From assembly GCF_048820975.1 (NCBI RefSeq), contig NZ_JBMEUF010000001.1:1984001-2048000 (forward strand): a stretch of 64,000 nucleotides of DNA, in the 5' to 3' direction. This DNA comes from Glaciecola sp048820975 (GTDB lineage Bacteria; Pseudomonadota; Gammaproteobacteria; Enterobacterales; Alteromonadaceae). Below, one piece after another: positions 27,428-36,437 of the stretch; the first letter of the stretch is position 1; every line of letters begins with the position of its first letter. The notes below the pieces were generated by a model. It made no database searches, was not told where the DNA came from, and saw nothing but the letters and a program-made list of their open reading frames with translations. Position numbers and translations under genes: made by a program.

Positions 27428-28414
27428 CTATTTTTCGCTATCGTATACTAGGCTCCATTGGCCTCTAATTGTATCCATTATGTTCATAACCCTCATAGAT
27501 GTGGCCGATGGCATAATGTTACTATGGCAGGTATCGGTTTTAAGGCAGTTGGTCATATGCTGAATTTCAAAGGTAAAGTTTTGATGCTCAGCAAAATCAT
27601 ATTCATGGAACACGGTTTGTTCACCCTCAAGTGTTAGTTCAAAACCTTTAGCCCCTAAGAAAAATGGCACATTGATACTGCCTTTGTCTCCTGAAATTAA
27701 CGCATAGGTAGGCCCACTCATAGTAAAACCGGCCGACAACTGCGCTACGCCACCGCAGTCATATTCAAGGGTATAAAAGGAGTTTTCGTCTACGCCGGTG
27801 TTTGTCATTACCGCCGAACTCGAAATTTTACTGGGTGTTTTTGCAAACACAATGTCAGCCATTGTGATGGGATAAATGCCTAAGTCGAGTAGAGCTCCAC
27901 CAGCAAGTTTTTTATTGCGTAAACGATGAGTGTCAGGAAGCTTTTTATTTAAACTAAAATTAGCATGCACTGATTTTATTTTACCAATAGTCCCGTTTTC
28001 TAATAGCGATTGCAATGCAAGTGTGGCGGGTAAAAAGCGAGTCCAAACAGCCTCGATTAAAAGCAAATTATGATTCGCTGCAAGGGTGTAAACTTCTTTA
28101 GCTTGGCGTGCATTTAGAGTAATGGGTTTTTCGCAAAGTACATGCTTACCATGCGATAAACACAATTTAATTTGTTCAAAATGGAAATTATGTGTGGTGG
28201 CGATATATATTGCATGAATATTACGATCACAGAGCATAGCTTCATATGAACCATAAGAATTTTCAATATTATGGCTTTGTGCAAAACTGTTTGCTCGGTC
28301 TATGTGGCTTGCCGCACATGCAATAATGCTGGCATCAGTTACATCTTGCATAGATTGCACAAACGTTTGTGCAATATGGCCGCATCCAAGCACGCCCCAA
28401 TTTATGTGTTGCAT
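27428..28414 (-). CDS. Gfo/Idh/MocA family oxidoreductase
   Basis: NAD(P)-dependent sugar or polyol dehydrogenase of 328 residues. The N-terminal Rossmann fold has WGVLGCGHIAQTF, the family signature LCEKPIT is at about residue 90, and LAGGALLDLGIYPI provides the conserved catalytic-face aspartate and tyrosine region. It lies 68 bp downstream of galK on the same strand, which suggests a role with galactose or a galactose derivative (inference). Relatives include glucose-fructose oxidoreductase and trans-dihydrodiol dehydrogenase. Confidence 0.85.
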   Translation of the reverse strand: MQHINWGVLGCGHIAQTFVQSMQDVTDASIIACAASHIDRANSFAQSHNIENSYGSYEAMLCDRNIHAIYIATTHNFHFEQIKLCLSHGKHVLCEKPITLNARQAKEVYTLAANHNLLLIEAVWTRFLPATLALQSLLENGTIGKIKSVHANFSLNKKLPDTHRLRNKKLAGGALLDLGIYPITMADIVFAKTPSKISSSAVMTNTGVDENSFYTLEYDCGGVAQLSAGFTMSGPTYALISGDKGSINVPFFLGAKGFELTLEGEQTVFHEYDFAEHQNFTFEIQHMTNCLKTDTCHSNIMPSATSMRVMNIMDTIRGQWSLVYDSEK

Positions 28415-28482
28415 CGGCAGTTTACCTTCCTGTGGTAGGGCTTGTGTAGTGTTTACTATAGTAACAAGCCCTTAATGTTAGT

Positions 28483-29658
28483 TTACAAATCTAAAACTCG
28501 TAAGCCTTGGCTTGCCTCACAAACATAAATATCAGCTTTGAGAGAAAACTTAGCTTCATACTGATCATTTACTGCTTTAACCACTGTGTCAACATCATTC
28601 AGGTCACATAAACAAACTATAGCACCACCAAATCCACCACCGGTTTGCCTTGCCACTCCACGCCCATCAAGGGCGGTATTGCAAATATCTACCAAACCGT
28701 TAGTCGCTGGAACGGTAATTTCAAAATCATCTTTTAACGATAAATGCGCTTCAGCCATAATAGAGTACAACTCATTTAACTTGTTATTAGCCAAAGCATC
28801 GGCTGCCGCTAATACGCGTTCGTTTTCAGAAATAATATGTTTTGCACGGCGAAAAGTGGTGTCATCCAATTTAGACTTTACATCTAACAGCATATCCATG
28901 TTCGCTTCTCTTAGCTTATTTACACCCATAGTGCTAGCGGCTAATTCACATGCTTCACGGCGCTGATTGTATTCACTATCAGCAAGTTTGCGAGGGTAAT
29001 TTGAGTTAATTACCATTAGTGCTAGATTTTCTGGAATGTGAACCGCGCGGGTACTTAAGTCTTTGCAGTCTATTAATATTGCATGATTATTTTGCGCTTT
29101 TGCTGAAATCAACTGGTCCATAATGCCGCATTGGCAATCAATAAAGTTGTTCTCAGCGGCTTGGCCAATTAATGCAATTTGTTGTTCGTTCAAGCCTAGA
29201 TTGCAACAATGATTTAGCAAGCCACCAAAAGCAACTTCTAGCGCCGCTGAAGATGACAAACCACTTCCCTGCGGCACATTGGATGTAATTAATACATCCA
29301 TACCGCAAAGTGTATGCCCTGCTTTTTTTAATTCAACCACTACGCCGCGTAAGTAATTACCCCATGCAAATTCACCGGGCTTTATGTCGCCATCAATGCT
29401 AAATGATTCGTTGTCACCAGGATATTGCACCGAGCATGCATTAATTATGTTGTCGGCTCTTGGGCTACATAGTATTTGCGTGGTGAATTGTAAGGCGGCA
29501 GGTAGCACAAATCCGTCGTTGTAGTCAGTATGCTCGCCAATAACGTTCACGCGTCCTGGCGAAACAGAAAGTGTTTTAGCTTCTTGTGCAAAAATATGGG
29601 TAAATGCCTGTAAAAAAGCTTCATCTACTTGGTTTGTTTGGCTTGTGTTATCAAGCAT
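28483..29658 (-). CDS. galK: Galactokinase
   Basis: Phosphorylates alpha-D-galactose at C1, the entry step of the Leloir pathway. 391 residues with the galactokinase signature GRVNVIGEHTDYNDGFVLP near residue 40, the GHMP ATP-binding loop PQGSGLSSSAALEVAFG near 130, a DCQCGIMDQLISA catalytic-base region, and GGGFGGAIVCL near the end. The start overlaps the galT stop by 8 bp, giving a coupled galT-galK pair. galE and galM are not in the window. Confidence 0.97.
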   Translation of the reverse strand: MLDNTSQTNQVDEAFLQAFTHIFAQEAKTLSVSPGRVNVIGEHTDYNDGFVLPAALQFTTQILCSPRADNIINACSVQYPGDNESFSIDGDIKPGEFAWGNYLRGVVVELKKAGHTLCGMDVLITSNVPQGSGLSSSAALEVAFGGLLNHCCNLGLNEQQIALIGQAAENNFIDCQCGIMDQLISAKAQNNHAILIDCKDLSTRAVHIPENLALMVINSNYPRKLADSEYNQRREACELAASTMGVNKLREANMDMLLDVKSKLDDTTFRRAKHIISENERVLAAADALANNKLNELYSIMAEAHLSLKDDFEITVPATNGLVDICNTALDGRGVARQTGGGFGGAIVCLCDLNDVDTVVKAVNDQYEAKFSLKADIYVCEASQGLRVLDL

Positions 29659-30688
29659 TTTTCACTTCCTCTTTATAATGTACCGAACTTACGTCACGCA
29701 GCATTTTTGCGGCCAACTCGGGGGTTAAATCACGCTGGCTTTCTGCCATCATTTCGTAGCCAACCATGTGTTTCTTAACCGTTGCCGAGCGCAGCAAAGG
29801 CGGGTAAAAATGCGCATGTAAAACCCAATGGGATTTATCACGTAAATCTGTGGGCGCATTGTGCCATCCCATAGAGTATGGAAAACTACATTTAAAAATA
29901 TTATCGTAGCGAATGGTGAGCTGGCTTATTACATCAGCTAAGTCGCGTTGTTGGGCTTCATTCATTTGAGTCATATCTGCAATAGGTGAAATTGGCAGAA
30001 CTAACGTTTCAAAAGGCCACTTTGCCCAGTAAGGCACAAGCACTACCCAATTATCGTTTTGGCAAACAACACGCTCTTGGTCTTGTAATTCTTGTTGTAA
30101 ATAAACATTTAGCAACGCTTTATTATGCGCATTAAAATAATCAAGCTGCTTGGTATTTTCACGCTCTATTTCGCTCGAGTAATGTTGATGCGCCCATATT
30201 TGTCCGTGTGGATGAGGTTGAGAACATCCCATAATTTCGCCTTTGTTCTCAAAAATATGCACACAATTAAATTCTTTGCTTAAGGTTTCGTATTCGTGCT
30301 TCCACGTTTTTACCACCGGCACTATTTCATTCACCGTTAATTGCGCTAGCGTTTTATTATGCTTGGGAGAAAAGCAAATAACCTTAGCCATGCCTGTAGC
30401 CTCTTGGCTTTCAAACAAAGGATGGCTATGGTCATCATTCACTTCATTTTCAGTTAGCGCACCAAAATCATTTGTAAACACATGGGTTTGTGCGTAATCA
30501 GGATTACTTGCACCGTTAACTCGCTCATTTCTTGGACACAAGGGGCACGAATCAACATGCTCTGGTAATTCCGATTCATCAGATGCTTCTGTAGCTCCAT
30601 GCCACGGGCGATTGTTTCTATGGGGTGATACTAACACCCACTCCCCTGTTAACTGATTTTTACGACGGTGAGATGCTGGTTTTTGCAT
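29651..30688 (-). CDS. galT: Galactose-1-phosphate uridylyltransferase
   Basis: Exchanges UMP between UDP-glucose and galactose-1-phosphate. 345 residues (348 in E. coli). Visible are the metal-site region SCPLCPRNERVNG, the N-terminal GEWVLVSPHRNNRPWHG and the active-site histidine triad GCSQPHPHGQIWAHQH, where the second histidine is the uridylylated residue. It is first in the galT-galK-oxidoreductase group and is divergent from a TonB receptor across a 374-bp region that must hold both promoters. Confidence 0.97.
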   Translation of the reverse strand: MQKPASHRRKNQLTGEWVLVSPHRNNRPWHGATEASDESELPEHVDSCPLCPRNERVNGASNPDYAQTHVFTNDFGALTENEVNDDHSHPLFESQEATGMAKVICFSPKHNKTLAQLTVNEIVPVVKTWKHEYETLSKEFNCVHIFENKGEIMGCSQPHPHGQIWAHQHYSSEIERENTKQLDYFNAHNKALLNVYLQQELQDQERVVCQNDNWVVLVPYWAKWPFETLVLPISPIADMTQMNEAQQRDLADVISQLTIRYDNIFKCSFPYSMGWHNAPTDLRDKSHWVLHAHFYPPLLRSATVKKHMVGYEMMAESQRDLTPELAAKMLRDVSSVHYKEEVKNA

Positions 30689-31062
30689 ATGATGAATACC
30701 CGCTAAAGAATGAGCTCAAATTAAATACTATTTATATGATAATAAATAAACTAGGTTTGTTAAACTACTTTTTAACATATTGATTGAATGAAAAACACTT
30801 CAAGCGCTAATTTATGTGGATTATATGCATAAACACCACTGCAACATATGTAAATTCAGTTTTATTTAAATAACAAAATTTACAAAAAATACACTTATTT
30901 TGTGAATTTTTATTGAAAAAAAAGTAAATTTGAAGTATTTATAATATAAATAGGCTAATACCTATTGCTTGTTAAGTCGAGCACACACAACACAAACACA
31001 AACATCGGCTTAAAATACGCCTCTATAAAGGAAAGTATTTTAAGTTGAAACAGGGGATAAAT
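30689..31062. promoter_or_regulatory. Divergent promoter region between galT and the TonB receptor
   Basis: AT-rich, with no gene. A perfect TATAAT lies at 30940-30945 on the plus strand behind long A tracts, about 120 bp before the receptor start; a matching -35 at 17 bp is not obvious. No operator could be assigned with confidence. Confidence 0.4.
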
Positions 31063-33831
31063 ATGAGTACAAAAACGATTAAGCGAATAGGTCAATACAC
31101 CTCGGTTGCAGCAGCTGTAACAGGTGCCTTATTTGCTTCTAGCGCTGCATTAGCTCAAGAAGCTGGCGCTGCAGACGTTGAAATCATTCAGGTTAGCGGA
31201 ATCCGTTCAAGCCTTAAAGCTTCAATGGACGATAAGAAAAACGCAAGTGTAGTATCTGACGGAATCAGAGCAGAAGATTTAGGTAAATTCCCTGATCTTA
31301 ACGTAGCTGAGTCACTTCAGCGTATCACTGGTGTATCTATTGATAGAAGCGGTGGTGAAGGTCAGGCGGTAACTATTCGTGGTTTCGGTCCTCAATTTAA
31401 CACTGTATTAGTAAACGGTCGCCAAATGGCGTCTGAAACTGGCGGTCGTGAGTTTGCATTTGATTCAATTGCTGCTGACATGATTGTTGGCGCAGACATT
31501 TATAAGACAACAACTGCTAGTATGCAAGAAGGCGGTATTGGCGGAACAGTTAGCCTACTTACTGCGCGCCCATTTGATTACCAAGGGTTTACTGCTGTAG
31601 CGTCTGTTAAAGGTATGTACGAGAGCCTTTCTGAAGAAACTTCTCCAGCATTCTCTGGCCTAGTAAGCAATACATTCGCTGATGACACCATTGGTGTTTT
31701 ATTCTCTTTGTCACGTCAAGAACGTGAAGTGCAAATTAACCAAATTTCTACTGCAGGCTGGCGCTTAGTAGACACTGTAGGTAACCGCAACGAAACATTA
31801 TTTAACAATGCTTATATTCCGCGTAACTGGGACCAAAGCGTTGATCAGCAAGAACGTACGCGTACAAACGCTAATTTGGTAGTGCAATTTGCACCTTCTG
31901 ATGACATCACTATTACTGTTGATGGTACCTTGTCTAAATTTGAAGTAGATTCTGTTGTTACTGACCTAGCTAGCTGGTTTGAACCTGACCGCGTAACAGC
32001 AGGTACTATTGATGCAGCCACTGGTACATTACTTACCTTTGACCAGCAAATGGGTGTATCAGGTAACGCGGGTACGGGCGATATGATTGGTTCAGGTAAT
32101 CCTGCATCAGATTTCGTATCACACACTCGTAACTCTCGTGATGTTACAAACAAAGCGTTTGGTATTAATGTTGATTGGGAAATTAATGACGAGCTAAGCG
32201 TTGAACTTGATTTATCTAACTCAAGCGCTGAAAACGACCGTGCTGGCAAAGACCGTTTCAACGTTGTAGGTATTATAAATAACTATTCATTTGATGGAAC
32301 AGGTTCTGTACCAACCGTTCAGCACGATGGTTTTGAAAACGGTAACTTACCTGATGCAAGCTTATCGCGCCTTCACTATAACGAGAAAGGTAATCAACCT
32401 AGCTTTGAAGATGAAATCACAGAAGGTAAAATTGACTTCACTTATAGAAGTGATGCTGACGTATTTACCGGTGCTAAATTCGGTGTGTTCTATCAAGACC
32501 GCACAAAAGAAGCTTTCCAGATTTTTGGTAGCCAGTGTGCATTCTGTGGATATGGAACAGCTGCGCCAAATGACGTAATCAACTTCCGTCCATTTACAGC
32601 AAATAACTTCTTCCCAGGCTTAATTGATACATTCTACACCTATGACGGTGACGCAATGATTGATTACTTGGCCAGTCAAGATGCACCAATTACGCCTACA
32701 CGCCAAAACAACGGTTATGAAGTTAACGAGGAAGTATTCTCACTTTACTCTGACTTTACCTTTGAAGCTGAACTAGGTGATATGCCTGTTTCAATTAACA
32801 TTGGTGCACGTTACTCAACCACCAGTGTAGATGTTGCAGCGCGACAAGCATTCTTAGCTGACATTGTTCCTACTACTGATAGAACATTGTTCGCACGCGT
32901 TTATGATGATCCAATCGACATTGTTGGTAGCAGCAGCTACTCATCTTTATTACCTAACGTAAACGTGAAGTTTGAATTAACAGATGACATGGTATTACGT
33001 TTTGCAATGTACGATACATTGACTCGCCCTACCATGACAGAAATGTCGCCTGCGACCGTATTTAATGAACCTCGTCGTCAGAACTTAACAGCAAGCGGCG
33101 GTAACCCAGCTCTTGTTCCGTTTAAATCTGAAAACTGGGATATTTCATACGAATGGTACTACGGTGATGCGAGCTTGTTCACATTTGCTGTATTTAACAA
33201 AGAAATTGAAGACTTCATTACTACATTAACAGGCGCGGAAACATATACGCTTGCTAATCGCGTAGGTCCTGACTTTGTATGTACCTCTGATGATTTATGT
33301 GATGACGAAACGTACACAACTTCAGAAGAGCTATTTGGTGCAAGCGAAGTATTCAACGTAACGCGCCCTGCAAATGGTGAATCTGCAACCGTAACCGGTT
33401 ATGAAGTAGCGGTAACTCATGTATTTGAAAACGGCTTTGGTATTTCTGCAAACGCGACCGTAGTTGATAGCACCGCGTCTTTAGGGGCTGATGCTAGCGA
33501 AAGTTTTGCACTTGAAGGTTTAGGTGATTCACAAAACTTGATCGTGTTCTACGAAGCAGATACATGGCAGGCACGTATTGCTTATAACAACCGTGAAGGT
33601 TTCTTGCGTCAAATTGACAACGGATTTAACGGTGAACCAATCAATACACAAGGTTTCGGCCAAGTTGATATTAGCGCAAGCTATGACATCAACGAAACGG
33701 TAACCGTATTCTTCGAAGGTATTAACATTACTGAAGAAGAACTAGTACAAACAGGTCGTTTTGCGAACCAAACTTATTCAGTTGAAGATAACGGCTCACG
33801 TTACGCAATTGGTGTTCGCGCTACGTTCTAA
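31063..33831 (+). CDS. TonB-dependent receptor of the galactoside region
   Basis: Outer-membrane oligosaccharide transporter, about 922 residues from the ATG at 31063, which is preceded by AGGGGA; the upstream TTG at 31045 has no ribosome site. The signal peptide ends near SSAALAQ. The plug domain has GKFPDLNVAESLQRITGVS and VTIRGFGPQFN, and the barrel ends with SRYAIGVRATF. It shares the plug layout of the laminarin receptor at 12443-15430, but has its own terminator and is monocistronic or nearly so. Neighbours (galT-galK, halogenase-like gene, SapC, symporter) suggest galactose-containing oligosaccharides as cargo. Confidence 0.92.
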   Translation: MSTKTIKRIGQYTSVAAAVTGALFASSAALAQEAGAADVEIIQVSGIRSSLKASMDDKKNASVVSDGIRAEDLGKFPDLNVAESLQRITGVSIDRSGGEGQAVTIRGFGPQFNTVLVNGRQMASETGGREFAFDSIAADMIVGADIYKTTTASMQEGGIGGTVSLLTARPFDYQGFTAVASVKGMYESLSEETSPAFSGLVSNTFADDTIGVLFSLSRQEREVQINQISTAGWRLVDTVGNRNETLFNNAYIPRNWDQSVDQQERTRTNANLVVQFAPSDDITITVDGTLSKFEVDSVVTDLASWFEPDRVTAGTIDAATGTLLTFDQQMGVSGNAGTGDMIGSGNPASDFVSHTRNSRDVTNKAFGINVDWEINDELSVELDLSNSSAENDRAGKDRFNVVGIINNYSFDGTGSVPTVQHDGFENGNLPDASLSRLHYNEKGNQPSFEDEITEGKIDFTYRSDADVFTGAKFGVFYQDRTKEAFQIFGSQCAFCGYGTAAPNDVINFRPFTANNFFPGLIDTFYTYDGDAMIDYLASQDAPITPTRQNNGYEVNEEVFSLYSDFTFEAELGDMPVSINIGARYSTTSVDVAARQAFLADIVPTTDRTLFARVYDDPIDIVGSSSYSSLLPNVNVKFELTDDMVLRFAMYDTLTRPTMTEMSPATVFNEPRRQNLTASGGNPALVPFKSENWDISYEWYYGDASLFTFAVFNKEIEDFITTLTGAETYTLANRVGPDFVCTSDDLCDDETYTTSEELFGASEVFNVTRPANGESATVTGYEVAVTHVFENGFGISANATVVDSTASLGADASESFALEGLGDSQNLIVFYEADTWQARIAYNNREGFLRQIDNGFNGEPINTQGFGQVDISASYDINETVTVFFEGINITEEELVQTGRFANQTYSVEDNGSRYAIGVRATF

Positions 33832-33850
33832 AAACGAGTGTGTGTTTAAA

Positions 33851-33883
33851 GGTGATAGTAGTAGTGTGCTATCACCTTTTTTT
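33851..33883 (+). terminator. Terminator of the TonB receptor gene
   Basis: GGTGATAG and CTATCACC form an 8-bp stem followed by seven T, 20 bp after the stop codon. Confidence 0.85.
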
Positions 33884-34052
33884 CATTCAATAACTAAGAT
33901 ATTCAAACAACACAAACATTTAGCTAAACGCACTAAATCAACAGTTCTTTTATGCAAAGACACGCGTTATTATCTGCGTTTACCTCAATGTTTTAGCGAC
34001 TTACTTTAGGTAGTCTTTTTTAGTCGTAATGTACTAGCTTAAAGGATATTTC

Positions 34053-35594
34053 ATGACCACAAATATAAAACAAATTACTATAGTGGGGGGAGGAACAGCC
34101 GGTTGGTTAGCGGCTGCAATAATTGCCGCCCACCATAAAAACGCGGCAGTGAGTAATCCCAATGCACCTAATATTCAGGTTACCCTAGTTGAGTCATCTG
34201 ATATTCCAACCGTAGGCGTGGGTGAAGGTACTTGGCCCACCATGAAAAACACACTGCGTGACATAGGCATAAAAGAATCTGATATGTTTGCCCATTGCTC
34301 TGCCGCATTTAAGCAAGGTGGAAAGTTTGTTAATTGGGTGAAAGGCTCGGGGGATTTCTACTATCATCCATTCACCGTGCCATTAGGTTATGGCCGTATA
34401 GATTTAGCACCTTACGTAAATAACATCGAAGATTACGCAATTGAATCTAATTACCAACATCATGTATGTGAGGCAAACTTAGCCCCGCGCACCATTTCTG
34501 AGGGCGAATATTCAGGCCAATGCAACTATGCTTATCATTTAGATGCTGGCGCATTTGCTGATTTGCTCAAAAATCACTGCCGCAATAAATTAAATGTTAA
34601 ACACCAAATTGGCACAGTGGAAGGCGTAAGTTTGCACCCAAACGGCGATATTAAGCAGGTTGAACTTAGCAATGGAGAAGCCGTTGGCGGTGATTTATTT
34701 ATTGATTGCACAGGGTTTAAATCTTTACTACTCGGTGAAGCCCTTGGCGTTAAGTTCAAAGACATGAGCAAATTTTTGTTTAATGACAGCGCTATGGCTT
34801 TGCATGTGCCTTACGAAAATAATGATTCTGAAATTACTTCACACACTATTGCTACTGGCCAAAATGCAGGTTGGATTTGGGATATTGGGCTTACCTCGCG
34901 CCGCGGTGTAGGCCATGTTTATGCCAGTGAATTTTTAAGTGATAACGAAGCGGTAGAAAATTTACGTAAATACCTTGGCCCACAAGGTGAAAATATTGAA
35001 CCAAGAAAAATTAGCTTTAAGTCAGGGCACCGCGAAAAATGGTGGCACAAAAACTGTCTAGCCATTGGTATGGCAGCCGGATTTGTAGAGCCTCTTGAGG
35101 CTACCGCCATTATGCTAATTGAGATTTCATCGCGCTTTGTAGCCGAAAACTTGCCCCCTAACAATAGCATTATGCCCACTATAGCGAAGCGTTTTAATCA
35201 GCAAATGGAATATAAGTGGAGCCGTATAATTGACTTCTTAAAACTTCATTACATGTTAACGAAGCGCCCTGAACCCTACTGGCAAGCGCATACTAATCCT
35301 GATTCTATACCTGAAAGCTTAAAAGAAGATTTAGCTATTTGGGGTTACCGCGGGCCTACTCATGCTGATTTTGAATCAGCCATAGAATTGTTTCCCGCAG
35401 CTAGTTATCAGTATGTGATGTATGGCATGGGCTTTAAACCTGATTTTAGCCAGCAAGACCACTTATACAACCAACAGCAACAAGCCGACATTATAAAACA
35501 GCGTAATCAACAACTCACCCAGCAGATGCTTGAGCGACTACCAAAGCATCGTGACTTTATCACCAAGTGGTTGATGAACGCGCAGCAACATTAA
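34053..35594 (+). CDS. Tryptophan-halogenase-like flavoprotein
   Basis: 513-residue FAD-dependent protein of the tryptophan halogenase family. The dinucleotide-binding loop is VGGGTAGWLAAAIIA at residues 11-25, GVGEGTWPTM follows, and FKQGGKFVNW (86-95) holds the lysine that aligns with the catalytic lysine of PrnA-type enzymes (from memory, not checked). The halogenase motif WxWxIP is WIWDIG here (274-279), so the usual proline is glycine. These proteins are common next to TonB receptors and SapC in marine and aquatic carbohydrate loci, where halogenation has generally not been shown. It starts the operon halogenase-like, sapC, symporter. Confidence 0.88.
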   Translation: MTTNIKQITIVGGGTAGWLAAAIIAAHHKNAAVSNPNAPNIQVTLVESSDIPTVGVGEGTWPTMKNTLRDIGIKESDMFAHCSAAFKQGGKFVNWVKGSGDFYYHPFTVPLGYGRIDLAPYVNNIEDYAIESNYQHHVCEANLAPRTISEGEYSGQCNYAYHLDAGAFADLLKNHCRNKLNVKHQIGTVEGVSLHPNGDIKQVELSNGEAVGGDLFIDCTGFKSLLLGEALGVKFKDMSKFLFNDSAMALHVPYENNDSEITSHTIATGQNAGWIWDIGLTSRRGVGHVYASEFLSDNEAVENLRKYLGPQGENIEPRKISFKSGHREKWWHKNCLAIGMAAGFVEPLEATAIMLIEISSRFVAENLPPNNSIMPTIAKRFNQQMEYKWSRIIDFLKLHYMLTKRPEPYWQAHTNPDSIPESLKEDLAIWGYRGPTHADFESAIELFPAASYQYVMYGMGFKPDFSQQDHLYNQQQQADIIKQRNQQLTQQMLERLPKHRDFITKWLMNAQQH

Positions 35595-35623
35595 ACACAC
35601 TACAGGATACACACACAACTATT

Positions 35624-36388
35624 ATGGCAACACTTACCGAATTAAGCAGTAAATCCCACGCCTCTTTAAAAGTGGCACCGGGCGTACAAATTAAACACGC
35701 TGAAAAGCAACACGTTATGCATCTACAAGCCGCAGAGCTTGCTAATGCAGCAACGTCTTGCCCGGTGTTTATATCTCGTAACGCCAATACCGGCGCTTAT
35801 GCCTTCTCGGCCATGACCAGTTTCGAAATTAATCAAAACTTGTTTATTCAAGAGGGTAAATGGCAGGGCGTATTCCAACCTAAAAGCTTGCGCACTTTTC
35901 CTTTGTTTTTAATGCAAAGCAAAGGCGAAAATAAAGGCTTTACCGTAGGCTTTGACGCCGAAAGTAACAACTTTTCTGAAACCGAAGGTACCGTGTTATT
36001 TGAACAAGACGGCACAGCAAGCCAGTATTTAAGTGAAGTCACGCGTATGCTTGAAAGTGACATAAGTGCGATTAGACAATCTTATGAATTCGCCAAAACC
36101 TTAGAAGAGTTTGGCCTACTAAAAGAAATTGATATTCAGGTGCAATATGCAGCTGGCACGGCCAATACCATTAAAGGCCTTATGACAATTAACGAGGAAG
36201 CGCTACAAAGTTTAAGTCCTGAAAAGCTAGCCACTTTAGCCAAAGCCGGCTATTTAATGCCAATACATGCTTTGCTTATGTCTTTATTTAACTTAAATGT
36301 GCTGGTCAATAAAAATAACGCTATCGAGGGCAAAGCCCAAGTGAGCGCAGTGAAAATGGAAGTAAGCAAAGAATTTACTCCCGCTTAA
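35624..36388 (+). CDS. SapC family protein
   Basis: 254-residue protein matching the SapC family, named after a Campylobacter S-layer secretion protein but of unproven function. Recognisable parts are the N-terminal HASLKVAPGVQI, CPVFISRNANTGAYAFSAM, ENKGFTVGFDAESN and the C-terminal VSAVKMEVSKEFTP. I choose the ATG at 35624; a longer frame starting inside the preceding gene (35567) is unlikely. It lies 29 bp after the halogenase-like gene and 49 bp before the symporter gene. The TonB receptor-halogenase-SapC trio recurs in carbohydrate loci, which argues for a shared envelope function. Confidence 0.85.
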   Translation: MATLTELSSKSHASLKVAPGVQIKHAEKQHVMHLQAAELANAATSCPVFISRNANTGAYAFSAMTSFEINQNLFIQEGKWQGVFQPKSLRTFPLFLMQSKGENKGFTVGFDAESNNFSETEGTVLFEQDGTASQYLSEVTRMLESDISAIRQSYEFAKTLEEFGLLKEIDIQVQYAAGTANTIKGLMTINEEALQSLSPEKLATLAKAGYLMPIHALLMSLFNLNVLVNKNNAIEGKAQVSAVKMEVSKEFTPA

Positions 36389-36437
36389 GTAACGTAATAG
36401 CGCATGCTCGCTTAATTAACTAAAAAGAAGAACAACG

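Noticed and set aside
35567..35623. Earlier GTG start for the SapC gene
   Set aside because: It overlaps the halogenase-like gene by 28 bp, and the added residues have no family similarity.
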